Of a stretch of DNA of 64,000 bases, positions 45,590-54,490 are shown piece after piece; the first letter of the stretch is position 1, and each line of letters begins with the position of its first letter. Both the position numbers and the translations under genes were made by a program. Below the pieces are notes generated by a model. The model was not told the DNA's origin, made no database searches, and saw only the letters and a program-made list of their open reading frames with translations. The stretch is from Actinacidiphila paucisporea (lineage in GTDB: Bacteria > Actinomycetota > Actinomycetes > Streptomycetales > Streptomycetaceae). Location: the NCBI RefSeq assembly GCF_900142575.1, contig NZ_FRBI01000002.1, positions 310,001 to 374,000 of the forward strand. Reading direction: 5' to 3'.

Positions 45590-46729
45590 GTGACGACGGC
45601 GGCACGGCAGGACGTGGTGGAGGCCCGCAGAGTCGTGGTCAAGGTCGGCTCCTCGTCGCTGACCACGGCGGCCGGCGGGCTGGACGCCGACCGGGTCGAC
45701 GCCCTGGTCGACGTGCTGGCCAAGGCACGGGAGGACCGGGAGGTCGTACTGGTCTCCTCCGGCGCCATCGCCGCCGGCCTCGCCCCGCTCGGCCTGTCCC
45801 GCAGGCCGCGCGACCTGGCCAGGCAGCAGGCCTCGGCCAGCGTCGGGCAGGGCCTGCTGATGGCCCGCTACACCGCCTCCTTCGCCCGCTACGGCATCCG
45901 CGTCGGCCAGGTGCTGCTCACCTCCGACGACATCAGCCGCCGCGCCCACTACCGCAACGCCTACCGCACCCTGGACCAGTTGCTGGCGATGGGCGCGCTG
46001 CCGGTCGTCAACGAGAACGACACCGTCGCCACCGACGAGATCCGCTTCGGCGACAACGACCGGCTCGCCGCCCTGGTCGCCCACCTGGTGCGCGCCGACC
46101 TGCTGGTGCTGCTCTCCGACGTCGACGGCCTCTATGACGGCGACCCGCGCACCCCGGGTACCAGCCTGATCGCCGAGGTCACCGGGCCGCAGGACCTGGC
46201 GGGCGTCTCCATCGGCAGCGCCGGCCGGGCCGGGGTCGGCACCGGCGGGATGGTCACCAAGGTCGAGGCCGCGGCCATCGCCACCGGCGCGGGCGTCCCC
46301 GTCGTGCTGACCTCGGCCGTGCACGCCGCCGACGCGCTGGCCGGCCGCCCCACCGGCACCCACTTCCACCGCACCGGCAAGCGCTCCGCGGACCGGCTGC
46401 TGTGGCTCGCGCACGCTTCCGCCCCGCGCGGCGCCCTGCGGCTGGACGCCGGCGCGGTCAGCGCGGTCACCCAGCGGCACAGCTCGCTGCTGCCCGCCGG
46501 GCTGACCGGGGTGGAGGGCGACTTCACCGCGGGCGACCCGGTGGACCTGGTCGACGAGTCGGGCGTCGCGGTGGCCCGCGGCCTGGTCAACTACGACGCG
46601 CGCGAGCTGCCCAGGCTGCTCGGCCGCTCCACCCGCGAGCTGGCGGCGGAGCTGGGACCCGCCTACGAGCGGGAGGTCGTGCACCGCGACGACCTGGTGC
46701 TGCTGCGGCGGCAGGGGCTGCCGAGCTGA
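45590..46729 (+). CDS. proB: Glutamate 5-kinase
   Basis: A 379-residue enzyme, GTG 45590 with GAGGGA nine bases upstream. The N-terminal amino-acid-kinase domain (VVVKVGSSSLT, VSSGAIAAGL, NENDTVATDEI, LLSDVDGLYDGDP, GTGGMVTKVEAA) is followed by a C-terminal PUA domain (about 285-365). It phosphorylates glutamate as the first step of proline synthesis. The product is passed to ProA, encoded downstream with one small gene between. Confidence 0.97.
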   Translation: MTTAARQDVVEARRVVVKVGSSSLTTAAGGLDADRVDALVDVLAKAREDREVVLVSSGAIAAGLAPLGLSRRPRDLARQQASASVGQGLLMARYTASFARYGIRVGQVLLTSDDISRRAHYRNAYRTLDQLLAMGALPVVNENDTVATDEIRFGDNDRLAALVAHLVRADLLVLLSDVDGLYDGDPRTPGTSLIAEVTGPQDLAGVSIGSAGRAGVGTGGMVTKVEAAAIATGAGVPVVLTSAVHAADALAGRPTGTHFHRTGKRSADRLLWLAHASAPRGALRLDAGAVSAVTQRHSSLLPAGLTGVEGDFTAGDPVDLVDESGVAVARGLVNYDARELPRLLGRSTRELAAELGPAYEREVVHRDDLVLLRRQGLPS

Positions 46730-46891
46730 CCTCGTCGGTGGCTTCTTGCGGAAAACGCCCCCGCCGCCTGCCGGAGCCTGGTCAACTTTGATGAGGATGC
46801 GATGCGCAGGTACGTCCCTGCCGACGCCATGTTCGCGACCCTCGGTGCGGGCGGGGCGGGGCAGCGAACGCAACCCACAGGGAGGCCGCCG

Positions 46892-47356
46892 GTGAAACGA
46901 GGGCGCCCAGTGCCAGTGACCAGGAATTCGTCGGAGCGCGCGCTGGTCAGCGTCGACCGCGAGGCGCCGGACGCCGCCGTCGTGCCGCACCAGTCACGGC
47001 CGCAGGAGCGTACCGCCGCCCGGCTGTGGCATGTCACGCTCAGTGTCGCCGGTCCGCTGACACCGCTGACCGAGCTGCGCCGCAGCCTCGAACAGCTGGC
47101 CAACGACCACCCCTTCCTACTGACCAGCCGCTACGCTCCCGACCACGCGGAGATCCGCTACTGGGAGGAGGCCAGGGACGTCCACGACGCCGCCGCCCTG
47201 GCGCTGCGCCTGTGGGGCGAGCACCGTTCCACCGCGGGCCTGCCCCCCTGGGAGACCGTCGGCCTCGAAGTCATCGACCGCGCGACCTACCACCAGCGGC
47301 TGGCCGCCGGCCACGCCCCGGCCCCCGCTGTCCCGATCGGCGTCCACCCCTTCTGA
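46892..47356 (+). CDS. Conserved hypothetical protein between proB and proA
   Basis: About 154 residues. GTG 46892 has a strong GGAGG six bases upstream and is preferred over an in-frame ATG at 46802. The first 45 residues are polar and possibly disordered. Residues 50-140 look folded with alternating strands and helices ([46 protein letters not shown]). No family is recognised. The same place between proB and proA carries a small gene in other Streptomyces. Any tie to proline synthesis is unproven. Confidence 0.75.
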   Translation: MKRGRPVPVTRNSSERALVSVDREAPDAAVVPHQSRPQERTAARLWHVTLSVAGPLTPLTELRRSLEQLANDHPFLLTSRYAPDHAEIRYWEEARDVHDAAALALRLWGEHRSTAGLPPWETVGLEVIDRATYHQRLAAGHAPAPAVPIGVHPF

Positions 47357-47420
47357 TCCTTCCGACCGCTCCGCCGAGAGACCGCGGTGGCGCGAGCGCG
47401 CCCTTGAGTACGCTGCACGC

Positions 47421-48707
47421 ATGGACCTGCTCTCGCCGCTCCCCAAGTCCCCCGTGCTGCTCGCGGCCTACCGCGCCAAATCCGCCGCGGCGGAGCTGGC
47501 CCCACTGCCGCGGTCCGCGAAGGACGACGCGCTGCTGGCCATCGCCGACGCGCTGATCGTCCGTACCCAGGAGATCGTCGCGGCGAACGCCGAGGACGTG
47601 GCCCGCGCCGAGCAGGAGGGCACCAGCCCGGCGATCATCGACCGGCTCAGGCTCACCCGGGAGCGGATCGCCGCCATCGCCGCCGACGTGCGGCACGTGG
47701 CGGGGCTGCCCGACCCGGTCGGCGAGGTGCTGCGCGGGTCCACGCTGCCGAACGGGCTCGACCTGCGCCAGGTCCGGGTCCCGCTGGGCGTCGTCGGCAT
47801 CATCTACGAGGCCCGGCCGAACGTCACCGTGGACGCCGCCGCGCTGTGCCTGAAATCGGGCAACGCGGTGCTGCTGCGCGGCTCGTCCTCCGCGTACGCC
47901 TCCAACACCGCCCTGGTCACCGTGCTGCGTGACGCGGTCGGCGGCGCCGGGCTGCCCGCGGACGCCGTGCAGCTCGTACCGGGCGAGACCCGGGAGTCGG
48001 TCACCGAGCTGATGCGCGCCCGCGGCATGGTCGACGTGCTGATCCCGCGCGGCGGCGCCGCCCTGATCCGTACCGTCGTCGAGGGCTCCACCGTCCCGGT
48101 GATCGAGACCGGCACCGGCAACTGCCACGTCTACGTCGACGCCGAGGCCGACCTCGACATGGCCGTGGAGATCCTGGTCAACTCCAAGGCCCAGCGGCCC
48201 AGCGTCTGCAATGCCGCCGAGACCCTGCTGGTGCACCGCGACATCGCCGACCGCTTCCTGCCCCGCGCCCTGGAGGCGCTGGCCGAGGCCGGCGTCACCG
48301 TGCACGGCGACCCGCTGGTGGTCGCCGCGGCCGAGGCGGCCGGCAGCAAGGCCACCGTGGTCCCGGTGACCGCGGAGGACTGGGAGACGGAGTACCTGTC
48401 CTACGACATCGCCGCCGGCGTCGTGGACTCGCTGGACGCTGCGGTCGCGCACATCCGGCTGTGGTCGTCGGGCCACACCGAGGCGATCGTGACCACCTCG
48501 CAGCCCGCGGCCCGCCGCTTCACCCAGCTGGTCGACGCGGCCGCGGTGATGGTGAACGCCTCGACGCGCTTCACCGACGGCGGCCAGTTCGGCTTCGGCG
48601 CCGAGATCGGCATCTCCACCCAGAAGCTGCACGCCCGCGGCCCCATGGGGCTGCCCGAGCTGACCTCCACCAAGTACATCGTCACCGGCGACGGGCACAT
48701 CCGCTGA
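47421..48707 (+). CDS. proA: Glutamate-5-semialdehyde dehydrogenase
   Basis: A 428-residue aldehyde-dehydrogenase-fold enzyme that reduces glutamyl phosphate to the semialdehyde with NADPH. It contains [27 protein letters not shown]-type core (short parts only quoted), [12 protein letters not shown], and the catalytic cysteine at residue 263 in RPSVCNAAE. Full length and intact. It follows the small conserved gene 64 bases later and is likely in one transcript with proB. Confidence 0.97.
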   Translation: MDLLSPLPKSPVLLAAYRAKSAAAELAPLPRSAKDDALLAIADALIVRTQEIVAANAEDVARAEQEGTSPAIIDRLRLTRERIAAIAADVRHVAGLPDPVGEVLRGSTLPNGLDLRQVRVPLGVVGIIYEARPNVTVDAAALCLKSGNAVLLRGSSSAYASNTALVTVLRDAVGGAGLPADAVQLVPGETRESVTELMRARGMVDVLIPRGGAALIRTVVEGSTVPVIETGTGNCHVYVDAEADLDMAVEILVNSKAQRPSVCNAAETLLVHRDIADRFLPRALEALAEAGVTVHGDPLVVAAAEAAGSKATVVPVTAEDWETEYLSYDIAAGVVDSLDAAVAHIRLWSSGHTEAIVTTSQPAARRFTQLVDAAAVMVNASTRFTDGGQFGFGAEIGISTQKLHARGPMGLPELTSTKYIVTGDGHIR

Positions 48708-48818
48708 CCTGCGGCGGGCCGGCCGGCGGCGGGACTGCGCCATCCGGGTGAACGGTCCGCCCGCAGCCGCGTGGGATTCCCCTGCCCAAAGGGCCAACTT
48801 CCGCATTACTCTGGACAG

Positions 48819-49253
48819 ATGCCGGACGATGACGAATTCGCCTCCGTAGTCCTCGACGAAGAATTCGTACGGTCTGCTCTGTTCCACGAGCCCACGGCCC
48901 GGGAACGGATGCTGGCCGTCGCCGAAGGTCCCGCGCTACCGCCCGGCTGGCCCGGGCGGCGCAGAAACCCGCGCTCGGCCGCCGCCGAGCCGGGCGACGA
49001 CACCGACTTCCCGGAAACCGACCCGCTCTACGCCGCCGGGCACCCCTACCGCGGCAGCAGCACCCGCTGGCACCGTCCGGTGGCCTGGGCTCTTGCCGTG
49101 GTCATGGGCATCGGAGTGGTCGCCCTCACCTTCGCCGCGGTCTACCGCGGCGCGGGCGGCGCCACCCGGCAGCCGGCGGACCCCCCGCCGTCCAGTGGCA
49201 GCCCGGTCGGCGGCCGGCTGCTCCCCCCGGTCGCCAGCACCCCGGCGCCCTGA
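48819..49253 (+). CDS. Single-pass membrane protein with SVV-DExFVR-ARER N-terminal motif (short paralogue)
   Basis: A 144-residue protein, ATG 48819. The cytoplasmic N-terminal half contains DDEFASVVLDEEFVRSA and EPTARERM at about residues 3-31. A single membrane helix (about 88-110, PVAWALAVVMGIGVVALTFA) and a short Pro/Ser-rich outer tail follow. The motif is shared with the longer protein encoded 64 bases downstream, so the two are paralogues. No enzyme domain. Proteins of this type are encoded near mre-linked envelope genes in Streptomyces. Confidence 0.8.
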   Translation: MPDDDEFASVVLDEEFVRSALFHEPTARERMLAVAEGPALPPGWPGRRRNPRSAAAEPGDDTDFPETDPLYAAGHPYRGSSTRWHRPVAWALAVVMGIGVVALTFAAVYRGAGGATRQPADPPPSSGSPVGGRLLPPVASTPAP

Positions 49254-49317
49254 TCCCATGTCAACTCCACCGGTACTGGGGAGTTTATTCCCGAGCCCGC
49301 AGCCTTAACCTTGTGAT

Positions 49318-50568
49318 ATGAGCGGGCCTGGAGAGCCCCCTGAGGGCATGCCCGAGGGCGCCTCAGGAGGCGGTGAGGACGAATACCGATCCGTCGTCTT
49401 CGACGAATCGTTCGTGAGGGCTGCCCGGATCCAGGAGTATTCCGCGCGTGAGCGGCAGGACGACGCCGACCACCCGGTGCGGATCCGCCATGTGCTGCCC
49501 CGCGGCCTGGCCCGCCAGGCGGTGGCGCTGGTCCTGCTGATCGTGCTGGCCTTCGGCTTCGCGATCTACATGGGGGTGCGCCACCCCTACGAGGAGCGGG
49601 ACGCCGACTCCGGCGAGCAGCTGCGCGTCACGGTGATCCCCCTGGTGCCCGGCGGCACCGTGCCCGCCGTCTCCCCAAGGGTGCCCTTCGCCGGCACCGC
49701 CGCCGCCGGCTACCGCACCGGCCTCGCCGGGCTGAACGTGCCGACGTCGATGCACCCGATCGGCGACTACTCGCGCAGCGAGGTCAGCGCCGGCTACGAC
49801 ACGGCGGTGGACTTCATCAGCGACTCCGCCCTCGAAGCGGCGACCGTCACCGGCGGCGACATCCGCAACGTGCTGGAACTGCTCGACCCGAGCCAGGTCG
49901 ACCAGTTCAAGGACAGCCTCAGCGCTCCGGCCGCCGACGGCTCCCACGAGGTCACCGGCTGGCTGGTGCGCTTCGATCCCGACCCCGCGGTGCGGGTGGA
50001 GCTGGTCGGCGACGACCAGGGCATCCGGGTGAACGGCAGCTGGACGGCGTCGGAGACCGGTGACGACCACCTGGAACTCACCGCCGACCACACCTACGTC
50101 TACGCGATCCGTGGCTCGTCCGACCCGGACAGGACGGTGTCGCTGTTCACCGTACGGCGGCAGCTGCGCTTCCACTTCGACCACGAGGAGCTGCGGCGGC
50201 ACCACATCGAGGTGGTGCAGGCGGACGTCGCGGCCGGGCCGCTGGCCTGCTCGGCCGAGGTGGAGAGCTACTTCCGGCCGATACTGGCCGGGCACGCCGC
50301 GCCGGGCGCCGTCACCGGCGCCGACCCCTACGACCGCGCCCACCCGCCGGGCGCCGTCTGTGCGCCGCTGACCGGCGTCGAGGGCCCACCGCAGCCGACG
50401 GCCACGGCGACCACGCCCGCGGCCACGACCCCCGCGGTGACGGCGCCCGCGGCCACCGCGGCTACGGCAGCGGGCTCTCCGGCTGGTCCTCGTCCGGCGT
50501 CGCGTCGGGGTCCGCTGCTGACTCCGCGGGCCGTTCCGCGGTCGCCTGCGACGTCCCGGCTCCTGTGA
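49318..50568 (+). CDS. Membrane-anchored protein with extracellular domain and same N-terminal motif (long paralogue)
   Basis: A 416-residue protein. The N-terminal DEYRSVVFDESFVRAARI and EYSARERQ (about residues 21-46) match the upstream paralogue. One membrane helix follows (about 65-85), then an outer domain of about 250 residues without a recognised family, two cysteines in AGPLACSAEVES and GAVCAPLTG that could pair, and a Thr/Pro/Ala-rich tail. The last 107 bases overlap the 3' end of the convergent M48 gene. The ATG at 49318 lacks an obvious ribosome-binding site. It is the kind of protein reported in the Streptomyces mre-associated spore-wall network; the role is inferred. Confidence 0.8.
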   Translation: MSGPGEPPEGMPEGASGGGEDEYRSVVFDESFVRAARIQEYSARERQDDADHPVRIRHVLPRGLARQAVALVLLIVLAFGFAIYMGVRHPYEERDADSGEQLRVTVIPLVPGGTVPAVSPRVPFAGTAAAGYRTGLAGLNVPTSMHPIGDYSRSEVSAGYDTAVDFISDSALEAATVTGGDIRNVLELLDPSQVDQFKDSLSAPAADGSHEVTGWLVRFDPDPAVRVELVGDDQGIRVNGSWTASETGDDHLELTADHTYVYAIRGSSDPDRTVSLFTVRRQLRFHFDHEELRRHHIEVVQADVAAGPLACSAEVESYFRPILAGHAAPGAVTGADPYDRAHPPGAVCAPLTGVEGPPQPTATATTPAATTPAVTAPAATAATAAGSPAGPRPASRRGPLLTPRAVPRSPATSRLL

Positions 50569-51601
50569 AGCGGTCCCGCAGCTTGCCGCCGACGTCACCC
50601 GCGCCGTTGGTGATGTCGCGTATCAGACCCATCAGCGGGTCCTTGCTCTTCTTCACCGTGTCGGCGTAGTGGTTCGCGGAGTCGCGGAAGGCGTCGGAGA
50701 CCGAGGCGTCCTTGTCGGTGGTCCGCCGCGGGTAGTGCCCGTCCATCAGCCGCTGGTATTCGCGGGTGGCCGCCCAGCGGCGCAGCTCGGCGGCCCGGAT
50801 GGTGGTGAAGGGGTGGCTGCGCGGCAGCACGTTGAGGATCTTGAGCACCGAGTCGCGCAGGTCGCCGGCCGCCTCGTACTCGTCGGCCTGCTTGAGGAAG
50901 GCGTCGACGTTCATCTCGTGCAGGTGGTTGCCGCCGGCGATCTTCATCAGGCCGCGCATCGACGCCTGCAGGTCCTGACCGACCAGCAGCCCGGCCCGGT
51001 CGGCCGACAGCTCCGACTTGCGGAACCACTCGCGCAGCGCCGTGATGATCGCCAGGATCGCCAGATTGCCCAGCGGGATCCACGCGACGCGCAGCGCCAG
51101 GCTGGTGAGGAAGAGCAGTATCGTCCGGTAGACCGAGTGCCCGGACAGCGCGTGGCCGACCTCGTGGCCGATGACCGCGCGCATCTCCTCCTCGTCCAGC
51201 AGCTCGACCAGGCCGGTGGTGACGACGATGACCGGCGCGTCCATGCCGATGCACATGGCATTGGGCTGCGGGTCCATCGTCACGTACATCGACGGGACCT
51301 TCTCCAGGTCCAGGATGTAGCAGGCGTCCCGCAGCATCGCGTTGAGATGCGCGAACTGCTCGTCGCTGACCCGGACGGAGTCCGACAGGAAGAGCAGTCG
51401 CAGGCTGCGCTCGGGCAGCAGTCCGCTGAGCGCCTTGAAGACCGTGTCGAAGCCGGTGAGCTTGCGCAGGGCCACCAGCGCGGACCTGTCCGCGGGGTGC
51501 TCGTAGGCACGTGAGGAGATGTCAGGGAATCTCTTGCGGTTGCGTCCCGGCAGCTTCTCTGTACTCACGCGATCGTCGTTCGGTCCGTTCGACTCGGACA
51601 T
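50462..51601 (-). CDS. M48-family membrane zinc metalloprotease (HtpX-like)
   Basis: A 379-residue protein. ATG 51601 is preceded by AGGGGG about 11 bases upstream; a longer reading frame to 51763 was rejected. The zinc site is HEVGH at 146-150, with the third ligand Glu197 in ELSADRAG. Two or more membrane helices lie around 155-190. The last 50 residues are acidic and low-complexity. The family cleaves membrane proteins during envelope stress. It faces the paralogue pair head-on and overlaps it by 107 bases. Confidence 0.92.
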   Translation of the reverse strand: MSESNGPNDDRVSTEKLPGRNRKRFPDISSRAYEHPADRSALVALRKLTGFDTVFKALSGLLPERSLRLLFLSDSVRVSDEQFAHLNAMLRDACYILDLEKVPSMYVTMDPQPNAMCIGMDAPVIVVTTGLVELLDEEEMRAVIGHEVGHALSGHSVYRTILLFLTSLALRVAWIPLGNLAILAIITALREWFRKSELSADRAGLLVGQDLQASMRGLMKIAGGNHLHEMNVDAFLKQADEYEAAGDLRDSVLKILNVLPRSHPFTTIRAAELRRWAATREYQRLMDGHYPRRTTDKDASVSDAFRDSANHYADTVKKSKDPLMGLIRDITNGAGDVGGKLRDRFTGAGTSQATAERPAESAADPDATPDEDQPESPLP

Positions 51602-51738
51602 ACTGGCCCAACCCCCTGGTAGCCCACCGGTACATACTCTGGACGCGCAGAGCCTGCGCGAAGTTCCCGCAGGGCCGCCCGTACGATGTCCGCAGAGTCT
51701 TCCCGCCCGTCCCCGACTTCGCAAAGGGTCCCGCTGAC

Positions 51739-51888
51739 ATGTCGCCCCTCGCAGTCTCCGCACTGACCACCCTCGCCGAGGACAACGGCGGCCACCACCC
51801 CAGCCTGAGCCCGTACCTGACCGGTTTCGGCGCGCTCGGCGCGCTGCTGATCCTGCTGTGGCTGGTCACCCGCTTCAACCGGGACTGA
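51739..51888 (+). CDS. 49-residue single-pass membrane peptide
   Basis: A small protein with an N-terminal polar segment ([15 protein letters not shown]) and one membrane helix at about residues 25-45 ([19 protein letters not shown]), ending RFNRD. An AAAGGG ribosome-binding site lies about 11 bases before the ATG. It starts 137 bases from the divergent M48 gene and ends 23 bases before nadD. No family is known to me. The clean helix, ribosome-binding site and tight spacing support a real gene. Confidence 0.65.
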   Translation: MSPLAVSALTTLAEDNGGHHPSLSPYLTGFGALGALLILLWLVTRFNRD

Positions 51889-51911
51889 CCGGCACCGTGC
51901 CCGACAGCGCC

Positions 51912-52514
51912 ATGTCCGACAGCAAGCACCGCATCGGTGTGATGGGCGGGACGTTCGACCCCATCCACCACGGGCACCTGGTGGCGGCGAGCGAGGTGGC
52001 GAGCCTCTTCCACCTCGACGAGGTGGTCTTCGTGCCGACCGGGCAGCCCTGGCAGAAGAGCGACCGGCAGGTGTCAGCGGCCGAGGACCGGTATCTGATG
52101 ACGGTGATCGCCACCGCGTCGAATCCGACCTTCTCGGTCAGCCGCAGCGACATCGACCGCGCCGGCACCACGTACACCATCGACACCCTGCGCGACCTGC
52201 GGGCCGAGCACCCGGCAGCCGAGCTGTTCTTCATCACCGGCGCGGACGCGCTGTCGCAGATCTTCTCGTGGCGCAATGCCGAGGAGCTGTTCTCGCTCGC
52301 ACATTTCATCGGCGTCACACGTCCTGGGCATACTCTGTCGGACCCGGGCTTCCCCGAGGGCGGAGTATCGCTCGTGGAGGTCCCGGCACTGGCGATCTCC
52401 TCGACGGACTGCCGCCAGCGGGTGGCCAAGGGGGATCCGGTCTGGTACTTGGTTCCGGACGGGGTGGTGCGCTACATCGACAAGCGCGCGCTCTACCGGG
52501 ACGCTTCCGGGTAG
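51912..52514 (+). CDS. nadD: Nicotinate-nucleotide adenylyltransferase
   Basis: A 200-residue enzyme of the nucleotidyltransferase family that adenylates nicotinate mononucleotide in NAD synthesis. [15 protein letters not shown] contains the HxGH-type motif; ISSTDCRQR near the end is the second signature. ATG 51912 was chosen; GTG 51897 is in frame and possible. The nadD ... rsfS arrangement is a widely conserved gene neighbourhood, interrupted here by the LCP/LytR gene. Confidence 0.95.
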   Translation: MSDSKHRIGVMGGTFDPIHHGHLVAASEVASLFHLDEVVFVPTGQPWQKSDRQVSAAEDRYLMTVIATASNPTFSVSRSDIDRAGTTYTIDTLRDLRAEHPAAELFFITGADALSQIFSWRNAEELFSLAHFIGVTRPGHTLSDPGFPEGGVSLVEVPALAISSTDCRQRVAKGDPVWYLVPDGVVRYIDKRALYRDASG

Positions 52515-52551
52515 CAGGCGCCGCGAAACGAAGCAGGTGAAGGGGTTCCTC

Positions 52552-54399
52552 GTGAACGACGCAAACCCCCGTTGGCAATATGCCGAGGGCGGACCCGACG
52601 ACGAGAGGGACCCCTACCCGCAGGACCCCTACTACCAGCAGCAGTCCTACGGTTACGACCAGTACGGCAACCCCGTGCAGCAGCAGGCGCCGCCGGCACC
52701 CCAGGTGCCGCAGCAGCCCGGCTACCAGGACCCGTACCAGACCTACGGCGGCGGCCAGGGCCAGCAGCAGGGCTGGATCCCGCAGCAGCCCCAGCCGCCG
52801 TACTACGAGCAGCAGCCCCCGCAGCAGCAGCCGCAGGCGTACGACACGGGCCAGCAGCCGGTCTACGACACCGGGCAGCACGCCGTCTACGACACGGGCC
52901 AGCACGCGGTGTACGGGACCGGGCAGATGCCGGTGTACGAGACCGGGCAGCAGCCCGCTTACGACGCGGGCCAGCACGCGGTGTACGAGACCGGCCAGCA
53001 GCCCGCTTACGACACAGGTCAGCAGCCGGTGTACGACACCGGCCAGCACGCGGTGTACGACACCGGCCGGCAGCCTGCCCCGACGGAGGCCGAACCCGCC
53101 GCGGCGTCCCCGGCCGGTGGGGCGCCCAGAGCCGGCTACCAGACCGAGATGTTCGCGTTCGTCGACGAGGAGTCCGAGCAGTCCGAGGAGGTCATCGACT
53201 GGCTCAAGTTCTCCGAGTCGCGTACCGAGCGCCGCGAGGAGGCCAAGCGGCGCGGGCGCAACCGCAAGGTCGGCCTGGTCGTGGTGCTGGTGCTGGCGCT
53301 GCTCGGCGCCACCGGCTATCTGTGGCAGGCGGGCAAACTGCCCGGGGTCGGCAAGTCCAAGGCGGCGCAGGCCGCGGCCGGCGGCCCGCAGAAGCGCGAC
53401 GTCATCGTCGTGCACCTGATCCCGGTGGACGGCGGCCCCAGCGACACCGCGCTGCTGGTGGACAACAGCACGAAGGGCCGCGGCACCACCGTGCTGCTGC
53501 CGAACGCCCTGTCGGTGGCCTCGGACGACGGCACCGCGGCTTCCCTGGACAAGTCCGTCGGGGACGGCATCGGGCCGACCAGGGACGCGCTGAACACCCT
53601 GCTCGGCGCCGACATCAAGGGCAGCTGGCGGCTGGACAGCCCGTATCTGGAGCTGCTGGTCGACGCGCTCGGCGACGTCTACGTCGACACCGACACCGCG
53701 GTGAAGGGCACCGGCAAGGACAGCGGCAGGACGCTGGTCCAGAAGGGCGGGCAGCAGGAGCTGACCGGCCAGGCGGCCGTCGCGTACGCCACCTACCGGG
53801 CCGCCGGCGAACCGCAGACCAAGCAGCTCAGCCGCTTCGGGCAGGTCATGCAGGCGGTGCTCAAGAAGATGCCGAGCGACGCCGCGGGCGCCACCAGGAC
53901 CGTGCAGTCGCTCAGCCAGATCCTCGACCCGTCGCTCACCGACAAGCAGCTCGGCGCGTCGCTCGCGCAGCTCGCCGACCTGGCGAAGACCGGTGCCTAC
54001 AGCACCACGCTGCTGCCGGTGCAGAAGGACGGCACGCTCAGCCAGGACACCGACTCGGTCGTCAAGGACGTGCTCGGCGGCACGGTCAAGCAGTCCGCGG
54101 GCACCACCCAGGCGCGGGTCCTGATCAGCGACGCGACGGGCAATGCGAAGGCCGCCCCGATGGCGCAGGCCGCGATCGTCAACGGCGGCACGTACACCTA
54201 CGTCTCCGGCGGCAAGGGCGGCTCGGTCAAGTCCGCCTCCGAGGTGCTCTACACCGACGCGGCCCGGCTCGCCGCCGCCAAGGATGTGGCCGCCACGCTG
54301 GGGCTGCCGCCGACCGCGGTCAAGAAGGGCAAGGTGCCGGCCAACGCCGACATCGCGGTGACGCTCGGCAAGGACTACAAGCTGCCGCCGACGCAGTGA
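52552..54399 (+). CDS. LCP/LytR-type membrane protein with octapeptide-repeat tail
   Basis: About 615 residues, GTG 52552 with AGGGG seven bases upstream. A cytoplasmic N-terminus of about 235 residues is Gln/Pro/Tyr-rich and includes ten copies of an octapeptide [VA]YDTGQ[QH][PA]. A single membrane helix (about 243-262) precedes an LCP-like outer domain (about 280-475) and a LytR_C domain (about 515-610). Canonical LCP enzymes attach wall teichoic acid to peptidoglycan. Here SDTALLVD is kept but the usual S-x-PRD motif reads LLPNAL and the Y-A-R-x-R segment is altered, so ligase activity is doubtful. Confidence 0.82.
   Translation: MNDANPRWQYAEGGPDDERDPYPQDPYYQQQSYGYDQYGNPVQQQAPPAPQVPQQPGYQDPYQTYGGGQGQQQGWIPQQPQPPYYEQQPPQQQPQAYDTGQQPVYDTGQHAVYDTGQHAVYGTGQMPVYETGQQPAYDAGQHAVYETGQQPAYDTGQQPVYDTGQHAVYDTGRQPAPTEAEPAAASPAGGAPRAGYQTEMFAFVDEESEQSEEVIDWLKFSESRTERREEAKRRGRNRKVGLVVVLVLALLGATGYLWQAGKLPGVGKSKAAQAAAGGPQKRDVIVVHLIPVDGGPSDTALLVDNSTKGRGTTVLLPNALSVASDDGTAASLDKSVGDGIGPTRDALNTLLGADIKGSWRLDSPYLELLVDALGDVYVDTDTAVKGTGKDSGRTLVQKGGQQELTGQAAVAYATYRAAGEPQTKQLSRFGQVMQAVLKKMPSDAAGATRTVQSLSQILDPSLTDKQLGASLAQLADLAKTGAYSTTLLPVQKDGTLSQDTDSVVKDVLGGTVKQSAGTTQARVLISDATGNAKAAPMAQAAIVNGGTYTYVSGGKGGSVKSASEVLYTDAARLAAAKDVAATLGLPPTAVKKGKVPANADIAVTLGKDYKLPPTQ
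52837..53076 (+). repeat. Ten tandem 24-base units coding octapeptide repeats
   Basis: Units of YDTGQ-type octapeptides (VYDTGQHA, AYDTGQQP and variants) run without gaps inside the LCP/LytR gene. The unit length is a multiple of three, so copy-number change would keep the frame. Confidence 0.9.
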
Positions 54400-54420
54400 C
54401 CGCGCGGCGGTGATCGAAAA

Positions 54421-54478
54421 CCGGTCGGGGGCTGTCGGAGGGTCGTGAGACCCTTGAAGGAGACCAGCCCCCGACCGG
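54421..54478 (+). terminator. Long hairpin between LCP/LytR gene and rsfS
   Basis: A perfect 14-bp outer stem (54421-54434 with 54465-54478, CCGGTCGGGGGCTG type) encloses a second 5-bp GGGTC/GACCC stem with loop GTGA. It lies 12 bases before the rsfS GTG, so it may be a terminator, an attenuator or a structure that hides the ribosome-binding site GGAAAG. Confidence 0.6.
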
Positions 54479-54490
54479 AAAGCCGTTTCT

